Source of the DNA: Clostridium isatidis
GTDB taxonomy: Bacteria; Bacillota; Clostridia; Clostridiales; Clostridiaceae
DNA: 64,000 nt
Assembly (NCBI RefSeq): GCF_002285495.1
Contig: NZ_CP016786.1
Coordinates: forward strand, 1,626,001-1,690,000
Reading direction: 5' to 3'
The position numbers were made by a program, and so were the translations under genes. Every line of letters starts with the position of its first letter. Position 1 is the stretch's first letter. The notes under the pieces are model-generated. The model was not told where the DNA came from. It saw only the letters and a program-made list of their open reading frames with translations, and ran no database searches. This document shows positions 9,501 through 15,999 of the stretch, piece by piece.

Positions 9501-11332
9501 ATAAAGTCTTCAATTTCTGATTGTGGACATTCTTTATAATACTTAAAAAACTTTCGAAAATGTGGGTCAGTATCAATTTTACCACCAGCCTTATACTTAG
9601 GTAGAATAATATTGTAAATCTCATCTCTAAGCGAAGGCTCCTTAATTCCTAGACCACGAATAAACTCAACTGTGTCTTCATTATCTAATAAAAGCGTATT
9701 AACAGTTTCATATCCGTTAACATCTTCAGCTGGAAAGAATAGAACAGGTTGTCCATTTTCATCAAAGGCAGCAACAGCTTTTCTATCTTGATTTAGAAAA
9801 ATTGGTTTCTTCTGTACAAGTTTAATACGTTCTTTTGAAGCAGATATATACTTGTAAAATTCATGCAACCATTCAATAGTTTGCATCTCTATGAAGGCAG
9901 AATCTATTTTTGAAATAATTTTATCTTGTCCCAACCAGTCATTAGTAATCGAATCTAAGTATCCTGCAAGCTGCTTTTCATTACGCAATACTTCAGCCCT
10001 TGATAATGATGAGAAAACCCATTTGGCATCTTTGTTTCCAGTTATCCTTGCCAATTGAGAGTTTTTGAATAAATTTGTGGTTAAACAATTATTAGCCCAT
10101 TGCGAATACTCAACTAAGTACGCATTTTGAGTAGACGTATAGCCATCAACGGTTGGTAATAATTCTTCGCTACCCATTTTATCCTTTATAGCTGTATAAA
10201 ATGGCAGGAATGATATCTTTCTTTTATCATTTACATCACTAAACTTACTTCCATCGTAAGGAATAATTTTAAATATCTCATCATTAATAATTGAGTGACC
10301 ACTTTCTTTACCAATATCTCTAAGATAAATAAGGCTATCTGCTGCCAAAGCTGACAATAACTCAATCATCTCTTTATTATGTTTCACTCCTGCACGGATA
10401 CCTTCACGGCTATCTGTAAGTAGGAACGGAGCATGAAGGATGAAATTCAAACCTGTTACCTCTTTTGTTGGGAAGAAACAAAAAGCGGCGTGTTGTTTTG
10501 CAATCAGATTTTCTTTTTCATCAAAAAAGAATCCAACTGAATATACATTTCCATTTATATCTTTGCGAGAAAATAACCATAGATTATCATCATATATCTC
10601 ATCCCCATCATTTTGTGTCAGGCAAACGGATTCTGCAACAGTATCGTTTAATTGAACTTTTTTCGCTACAGATTTGCCATATAACCCCACTTCATCTGAA
10701 ATTTCATAAGATATCTCTTTAAGACAGGATAGAAATAAAAGCGGATAATCTAATGTACGAAGTTTCTCAGAAATATCTTCATATGCTTCTGTTGCATTTC
10801 TTTCTGAATGATCAAAGGGAAAAACAAATAGTGTTTCGTATGGCTTCCTGCCAGGGAAATCTTCGCTAATTTTTTTTGGAACAATAAAACGATCTATTCT
10901 AAAAAAGATGTTAGGGTCATAAATATGCGGTGTTAAAGTGTACTGAAACACAGATTTAAACCCTACACCAAATTTGCCAATTTTATTTGGCGCTTTATTT
11001 TTGGAAGAGTTAGCAATAGACGTTATCCCGTTTATATCTCCTAATTGGCCGTTAGCTGCATCTTCACGTTCTGTCTTTGGGTTAGAAATTGAAAATTGCC
11101 TTGCTCCATTATGCGCAAAAACTAGTTTATCTTTGTACAAAACAAACCTAGCAGCTGTAGCTTCTGCATCATCTGCATTCTGTAGTAGTTCATATACAAA
11201 GTGTGCTTGATCAGAATATTTTTCAACCACACTATTTTTAACACCACTTAAGGCAGGATCATCGAGAGCGTCTGCAAGACCCTCTCTATGACTTGATAAT
11301 TGTTCAAAATATATCTCATCTTGAGTATTCAT
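6578..11332 (-). CDS. Sacsin-type ATPase fused to UPF1-like SF1 helicase, 1584 residues
   Basis: Last gene of the defence operon. Residues 48-54 (ELLQNADD) and 119-129 (GKFGVGFKSVF) are the N and G boxes of a GHKL/Hsp90-type ATPase of the sacsin class. The middle (about 350-1080) has no family I know, with an acidic linker around 880-940. The C-terminal third is a superfamily 1 helicase: GPPGTGKTT near 1125, IIIDEASM near 1247, AGDPFQIEPI, LTTQYRS, then TIHGFQGDECDI near 1450 and VSISRARDYLF near 1490. The best match is the UPF1/DNA2 branch. The start ATG has a GGGGGAAG site. It begins 51 bases after the RecD-like gene. A role as a phage-sensing helicase partner of BREX is inference from position. 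Proteins with this domain pairing are known in defence islands, but I cannot name a described system. Confidence 0.85.
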   Translation of the reverse strand: MNTQDEIYFEQLSSHREGLADALDDPALSGVKNSVVEKYSDQAHFVYELLQNADDAEATAARFVLYKDKLVFAHNGARQFSISNPKTEREDAANGQLGDINGITSIANSSKNKAPNKIGKFGVGFKSVFQYTLTPHIYDPNIFFRIDRFIVPKKISEDFPGRKPYETLFVFPFDHSERNATEAYEDISEKLRTLDYPLLFLSCLKEISYEISDEVGLYGKSVAKKVQLNDTVAESVCLTQNDGDEIYDDNLWLFSRKDINGNVYSVGFFFDEKENLIAKQHAAFCFFPTKEVTGLNFILHAPFLLTDSREGIRAGVKHNKEMIELLSALAADSLIYLRDIGKESGHSIINDEIFKIIPYDGSKFSDVNDKRKISFLPFYTAIKDKMGSEELLPTVDGYTSTQNAYLVEYSQWANNCLTTNLFKNSQLARITGNKDAKWVFSSLSRAEVLRNEKQLAGYLDSITNDWLGQDKIISKIDSAFIEMQTIEWLHEFYKYISASKERIKLVQKKPIFLNQDRKAVAAFDENGQPVLFFPAEDVNGYETVNTLLLDNEDTVEFIRGLGIKEPSLRDEIYNIILPKYKAGGKIDTDPHFRKFFKYYKECPQSEIEDFIDLIKECEFVSYRSTEDATVYRGKASELYFPNELLCQWFKSKPDTRFVELDEYIKLVGENDKKELISFLTELGTKNVPKVLSREISSQEAIKIQKTWPRSTWGQKWIERYIDGCQEIMEHITPDNSVVMWKQLLKVISSVCTRFNGFNSVLSGSYEYFFRYSRSDRFESRTVVQLRTIPWLLNAEGSLVSAKELTLKTISPQYDTTSEEAKELLQFLGIEEEHYEDYLTDEQRAKLELVEALSDIPPEELKRFAEQYRSNKHALTHQTKGDEADEEINSDSENSSVSRIVKDISKRATSIPKSKEISNDGDNEIKMDFDEDDYIKPSIDFSKRIEQAKQRSAKEIAEIAYIDDLTQKAINANKYSFGWFKALLELELLNSSENTANSREISITFSKVEREEGTSRTLVLKHPSRYIPQSMEDLADIPLELHFADKPMVKVAVEVVNVKSYTLRAKLKTNAQIDGVDLSLVTEARIEAKNPVFLLEELRKAFNKLDLSENYDMQRNLCDNIEFVFGPPGTGKTTHLAREVLLPLMKEAEELKVLVLTPTNKAADVLVRRVMEIMDTDHSYADWLVRFGATNDSVIEQSGVFRDKTLDIRDFSRNVTVTTIARFPYDYFLPASNTRVHLSELKWDYIIIDEASMIPLVNIIFPLYKKTPKKFIIAGDPFQIEPITTVGIWKNENIYTMVELKSFSKPTTIPHQYPVKLLTTQYRSIPEIGEVFSQFAYGGVLQHNRTSNSRRQLLIEEFIDIKPLNIIKFPVSKYESVYRPKRLQSKSNYQVYSALFVLEFVKYIASHLARENEEEFFRIGLIAPYRAQADLIDKLIASFKLPPNIDVQVGTIHGFQGDECDIIMALFNPPPAISASKEMFLNKLNIINVSISRARDYLFIVMPDDSTENVENLTMIKRVEKLCKEQQNWIEYESQHMEEKIFGSNTYLEDNSFSTSHQLVNVYGKPEKRYEVRSEDTAVDVQIHE

Positions 11333-11383
11333 AAATACTTCCCCCAGTCTATGTTTGAATTAAATCATTTATCAATACTTTCT

Positions 11384-14300
11384 CTAAAACAACCTATCGA
11401 TTATATCCCTAATCTTCTTAGAATCAATACCGCCATTTTCAGTATCTTCAGTTATTATAAGATTTCCACCTTCTTCTACAGGTACTATACCATTTTCCCT
11501 ATAGAGCTCTTTCTTAGCTTCCCATCTTTGTCTATAATCAGTATCAAACATCATTCCGCAATGCTCCCAATAATAAGTTTCTCCTGAAGCATCATCTTCA
11601 ATAGTGAAATCTGGATAACGGGTAACGCCACGTACAATTAGTGGCTTTTCGTAGGAATAATCTATGCCTTTTTCAAATAAATGATCTGCAATAATGACCT
11701 CAGATTTAGATCTAACAAGCTCTCCTCTAGCTGTACGATGTATAAGTCTTTCCTCAAGGAAAGTATTTTGAACTTCAACTATTGAAGGAGCTTCAAAGAG
11801 GTTTGTATATCTTTTAGCAGCCTCACAATAGACTTCAGAAGCATACTTCTTCAGATCAGAAATTACTCCTTGATGTAAAACTATAATTCTTTCCTCTTGT
11901 CTTGTAAGAGCTGTATATAATAATTCTCTTGATAAAAGCCTACAAGGATTAGGCAATACAAGTACAACTATACCAAACTGACTTCCTTGAGCCTTATGAA
12001 CCGTAAGAGCATAAGCTAATTCAAGTGTAGCTTCTCTCTCTTCTCCAAAATCTTTATCTGAAAAGCCATAGTGATAACCAATTTGGGAAGAAAATTCAAT
12101 CTTAAGTTCCCAAGGTAATCCTTTCATGTTTTTAGTCTTAAATTGTCCTTGAACAACTCCAATTTCTCCATTTGCCAAATACTCTTGCGCACCTTCTTCA
12201 GGCCATACATTATCTCTTCTGTGATTAGCAACATTAATTACTTTATCACCATACACTATCTCCTCTATACCCATAGGTTTAGGTATCTTTCTCCATTTAT
12301 AATTTGCAGACTCAACAGTACTTCTCTTAAAAGTCTCATGTATAAGCCTATTTATTTGAAATACACCTTGTGGCATGGTTTTAACTGGTGATAAAATCTG
12401 CCATTTTTCTGCAGTCTTTGCTGTGCCTTTATTAAAGTAAGTATAACCATTGGCTTCAATTGCTCCTAAAGATTTATCAAAGTTAACAATATCCTCTTTA
12501 TCTTTTAGTTTAAGTTCCTTCACTAAGGTTTCAAGTAAAAGACTTTCGAGTTGCTCATTGGTATCCCATTTAATAAATTGTATTCTTGAGGATGAATTGT
12601 TTTTCAAAACTTCCTCAAAGATATCATCTTCTGCAGCTGCCATTGATCTGCCGCTAAACCATTCAGCCATTCTTAAATCTGATCTATCCTCTCCTGTCTG
12701 TCTTCTAGGAATGGTTAATTCTCCATAACCTTGTGCGACTTTAGGAAATATAGTTTCTATATTACTAGGCTTCAACTTTGCTACTATATCAACAAAAGGT
12801 CTACCCGGTCCAATTGGAGGCAATTGACTTGGATCGCCTACAAGTATTAACCTATGAACCCCTTTTAAAGATTGAATCAAAGCTGCAAGCATTTCTTCTG
12901 TTAGCATGGAACTTTCATCAATTATTACTGTCCTTGGTGCCTCCTCTGCCGGTCTATCAGACAATTTATACTGTTGTGTTCTATAATCAAATCTTTTACT
13001 TTTACCTAGATGTTGTGCCAAAGTACATGCCTTAATATCAATATTGCCAGTAAGTTTTTCTCCTAATTCTTTTATTACTTCTTCTACACGAACTCTTGCT
13101 TTTCCTGTTGGTGCTAGAAGTAACACTCCGCCTGCTGCTATATCTTTTTGACTGCATAATATTGATAATAACGTAGTTTTACCAGTACCAGCTGGTCCTA
13201 TTAATATTGAAAATCTTGACTGTGACAATTCCTCTAAAATTTTAGTTTTCTCTACTCTTGCTCTTTCTTCCTTATCTCGTTCCTTAATAGGCATACTAGC
13301 CAAAGATCCAAAGGCACGGTCAACTGCTGCTCTCCAGTCTTCATTTATACTAATTCGTTTACCACCTAATCTCTTAGTAATTTCCCTTCTTATAATATCA
13401 TCCATTTGAGCAAGCCTTTTAAGTTGATAGGCTCTAGAGCCATCTGCCATTTCTACTAGTTCAATTGCGCCCTCAAAGTAATTTTCAACAACCTGCATAA
13501 TATCACTATTAATTTGGCAAGCAGGCTCAATTGAAAGATTTCTTATTTTTTGTATAATAAGTCCTTTTGGCTGAAGTGTATGTCCTTCTAAAGCAGCAGT
13601 TTCAAGTAAGTTAATAGTAAGCGCCCTAACTCTTCTTTTATCTGTACCTGTATCAACAGCTGAAGGTTCTTGAAGCGGAAACTTCTTTTGAATACTTTCT
13701 ATAGGAAACACTCCCATATCAATAGTGGATAAACTAACCTTCTCAATGCAATTTCTAGTTGACTCGTAAATTAGATAAGGATTAGCAAGTAGTTCACTAT
13801 CAGTACCTTTAATTAATTTTTGCTCTCTTTCTTCTTGGACATAAAGCAGCTGTGCTTGTAGTGAGGTTAACTCAAATCTGCTCAGAAGCTTTAATAAGGA
13901 CTTTCTCTCTTCAGATAGTACACTCCAGGTTTCTTGCAAGGTTTTACCTATTCTTGAGGCTAATTGTGGTGAAAGATGCTTTTTCGGATCCATAAACATT
14001 TTATCTATATATAGCCAAGGATCTTCCTCTTCTCCAATCTTCTCCATTATTTCTTTTGCAACAAACATACCAAGTTCAATTCCAAAGGCATTTAATGCTG
14101 CTCCCAAGCCAGGATAAGCTCCTCTCATCTGCCATACTTCAGAGAGTTGTTCATTTATCCAATTTAAACCTCTATCCCAAGGACCACTTATGTAGTCTTT
14201 AATCTTAGTTAAAGCACTAGCACAGGAAAGTAAAGCATTTATAGCTGCATCATGAGTAACATGTTCAGTGGCATAAGAAAACTCCTCTCTTCTTTCATCT

Positions 14301-15088
14301 GGTGCAAAGGCTACAACTTCATTTATATCAAAAGTTGGATTTTCTTTTGAATATTCTATAAGCTCTGCATAGGGCATAATAAAGCCTTCCTTAAAATCTG
14401 GTCTTATTGAGTGCTTTATCATGGTTTCCCACAACATAGCTTTTGTATCTCTTGCCTCTGTATAATCATACTCTTTAGCTGGAAGCATTCCCTTTACTTT
14501 TCCGATACCTATGATGACTCTTTTTGAATCCTCTACAAAAGGTACTTGTTTAGCATAAAATATACAAAGAGATTCTCCAACTTCTATTTCCGAGAAAAAG
14601 TAATTCATAATCTCTCTTTGATTATATTTAGATTGATACCAAATAGTTTTAAAGGGAAGCTCAGGCTCCTTTGAAATATCAACTTTTAGTCCTAATTCTT
14701 CTTTTAAATACTTATAATTTTCCTTCATCATCCAACCAAAAGGAACTGCTGCTGCAGAATAAGCTGGATACTTTAGCAAAGTTGGTGCAAAGTGACCATG
14801 CGTTTCTGGTGAAGAATCCTTGTAAGGATGTGATACAAACCTTTCAAATTCAAAAGGAGCCATAAAAGTTCCTCTTTCTGCAATACAGCATGGCCATTTA
14901 TTTTGTTCAAGAAACTCTATAGATTTACCAGCTACCTCTTCTTCAAGTTCATCTTCTCTTTGCTCTGCTATTCTCCTTAACCTTAAGCAGGAGTCATTAT
15001 GGCTTGGATTAAGACATACTGTTCCTGACCACCCATTATCATGCCAAGGCACTCTTATAGATATATGTTTAATTATCTTCTTACCCAA
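11384..15088 (-). CDS. RecD-like helicase with C-terminal nuclease-like domain, 1234 residues
   Basis: Starts with TTG at 15086-15088; a GAGGGGG site lies seven bases upstream. The N-terminal 400 residues are unfamiliar and contain VPWHDNGWSGTVCLNPSHND near the start. A RecD/TraA-type SF1B helicase follows: IGPAGTGKTTLL near residue 633, VIIDESSMLTEEML near 724, GDPSQLPPIGPGRP, then TVHKAQGSQFGIVVL near 1032 and LLYTALTRQEERII near 1060. The last 110 residues have SKSEVIIADHL, RYPDFTIED and YYWEHCGM, which fit the E, D and E-x-x of a PD-(D/E)xK nuclease fold, though the final lysine is only tentatively placed (WEAKKELY). This would give a helicase-nuclease able to unwind and cut DNA. It lies between the SfsA-like fragment and the sacsin-helicase gene on one transcript. 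Confidence 0.85.
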   Translation of the reverse strand: MGKKIIKHISIRVPWHDNGWSGTVCLNPSHNDSCLRLRRIAEQREDELEEEVAGKSIEFLEQNKWPCCIAERGTFMAPFEFERFVSHPYKDSSPETHGHFAPTLLKYPAYSAAAVPFGWMMKENYKYLKEELGLKVDISKEPELPFKTIWYQSKYNQREIMNYFFSEIEVGESLCIFYAKQVPFVEDSKRVIIGIGKVKGMLPAKEYDYTEARDTKAMLWETMIKHSIRPDFKEGFIMPYAELIEYSKENPTFDINEVVAFAPDERREEFSYATEHVTHDAAINALLSCASALTKIKDYISGPWDRGLNWINEQLSEVWQMRGAYPGLGAALNAFGIELGMFVAKEIMEKIGEEEDPWLYIDKMFMDPKKHLSPQLASRIGKTLQETWSVLSEERKSLLKLLSRFELTSLQAQLLYVQEEREQKLIKGTDSELLANPYLIYESTRNCIEKVSLSTIDMGVFPIESIQKKFPLQEPSAVDTGTDKRRVRALTINLLETAALEGHTLQPKGLIIQKIRNLSIEPACQINSDIMQVVENYFEGAIELVEMADGSRAYQLKRLAQMDDIIRREITKRLGGKRISINEDWRAAVDRAFGSLASMPIKERDKEERARVEKTKILEELSQSRFSILIGPAGTGKTTLLSILCSQKDIAAGGVLLLAPTGKARVRVEEVIKELGEKLTGNIDIKACTLAQHLGKSKRFDYRTQQYKLSDRPAEEAPRTVIIDESSMLTEEMLAALIQSLKGVHRLILVGDPSQLPPIGPGRPFVDIVAKLKPSNIETIFPKVAQGYGELTIPRRQTGEDRSDLRMAEWFSGRSMAAAEDDIFEEVLKNNSSSRIQFIKWDTNEQLESLLLETLVKELKLKDKEDIVNFDKSLGAIEANGYTYFNKGTAKTAEKWQILSPVKTMPQGVFQINRLIHETFKRSTVESANYKWRKIPKPMGIEEIVYGDKVINVANHRRDNVWPEEGAQEYLANGEIGVVQGQFKTKNMKGLPWELKIEFSSQIGYHYGFSDKDFGEEREATLELAYALTVHKAQGSQFGIVVLVLPNPCRLLSRELLYTALTRQEERIIVLHQGVISDLKKYASEVYCEAAKRYTNLFEAPSIVEVQNTFLEERLIHRTARGELVRSKSEVIIADHLFEKGIDYSYEKPLIVRGVTRYPDFTIEDDASGETYYWEHCGMMFDTDYRQRWEAKKELYRENGIVPVEEGGNLIITEDTENGGIDSKKIRDIIDRLF

Positions 15089-15109
15089 TTTTATACCCCC
15101 TCATATTAT

Positions 15110-15427
15110 TTAAAACTCAATTTTTAAGCCTTCTCTAGCTATAATTTCACTCCCATTATATTGCAAAGTTATCCCCTTAATGCTTAGGCCTTCCTCAACA
15201 CAAGTTCTTAAAAGTTCTTTATATTCCTTATAGTAGTCGTCTATAATTACCTTTCTTACTATAGGACTAAGAGAAACAAAATAATACTGTACTCTATACC
15301 CTTTATTAAGTAGCTCTCCAAGCTTCTCTAATTGGTGAATAGCTCTCTCCATTGGTACATTAGGAAAAGTTACCTCACGTTTTACTCCGATTATTGATTT
15401 TGCCTCTATTATAGTTGTCTGTTGTAT
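15110..15427 (-). pseudogene. SfsA-like C-terminal fragment
   Basis: The frame right after the tandem stops TGA TAA of the preceding gene encodes IIEAKSIIGVKREVTFPNVP, then ERAIHQLEKLGELLNKGYRV and QYYFVSLSP. This closely follows the C-terminal half of SfsA-family nucleases (EVKS, FPDAPTERG, HLEEL, G-x-RA, VLFV). The N-terminal half with the first catalytic Asp is absent. The only ATG is at 15350-15352, 26 codons in, which would give an 80-residue product starting inside the conserved block. It is therefore probably a truncated gene. A functional small protein started at a rare codon cannot be excluded. Confidence 0.55.
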
Positions 15428-15430
15428 TTA

Positions 15431-15958
15431 TCAATCTCTAAAAAATAACATCCATTCATCTTTCAGAGAATGTTCTGTAATATTATTAGCATCAATAAAA
15501 TAAACATAGGTATAGTTAAGAATATCTCCTAGGTCTTCTAAATAATCCTTCGAATAAAGAACATTTCTATCTGTTGCTACTATAATAAACCTTGGTTCAC
15601 CATTATATCTTTCACTGTAGAAATCCACTAAAGCATAGGCCTTGAAGCTTTTAAAATTACTTCGTCCATTATGATGTTCATACTTTTCAAATACTTCCTT
15701 AAAATCTTCAGGAAACTCCCTATTACCTGTACCATCAGGAACTAATTCAAGCTTAGCAATAAGTTTAGGAGGTTTCATTGTGATATTTCTTTGGTGTTCT
15801 ACCTCTGATATTCTTTCTTCTTTTCTTGCCTCTATATCAATTAAAGCAGCATTCATTTGGTTAATTAGTATAGTATTTTTGTTGTCTATATTATCCTGCT
15901 GATATTGAGCAAGTCTTTCAAGTGTATCATTGTACTGTCTTTGGAAGGTCTTATTCAA
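15431..15958 (-). CDS. Separated C-terminal part of the BREX helicase (frameshifted)
   Basis: This 175-residue frame is shown from a TTG at 15958, but it is open further upstream, overlapping the end of the helicase gene in the -1 frame. Joined at the A7 run at about 16005-16011, the two frames read AELKK then NIKAKRDKQLEKLSDF without a break. The segment begins with a coiled coil ending in EARKEERISEVEHQR and has a folded C-terminal half (PRFIIVATDRNVLYSKDYLE). A coiled coil followed by such a domain is typical of the C-terminus of SNF2-type defence helicases. It is therefore most likely the missing tail of the helicase, made separate by a one-base indel or by -1 slippage. Alternatively it is an independent coupled gene. 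Confidence 0.6.
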   Translation of the reverse strand: MNKTFQRQYNDTLERLAQYQQDNIDNKNTILINQMNAALIDIEARKEERISEVEHQRNITMKPPKLIAKLELVPDGTGNREFPEDFKEVFEKYEHHNGRSNFKSFKAYALVDFYSERYNGEPRFIIVATDRNVLYSKDYLEDLGDILNYTYVYFIDANNITEHSLKDEWMLFFRD

Positions 15959-15999
15959 GAAATCACTTAACTTCTCAAGCTGTTTATCTCGCTTAGCTT

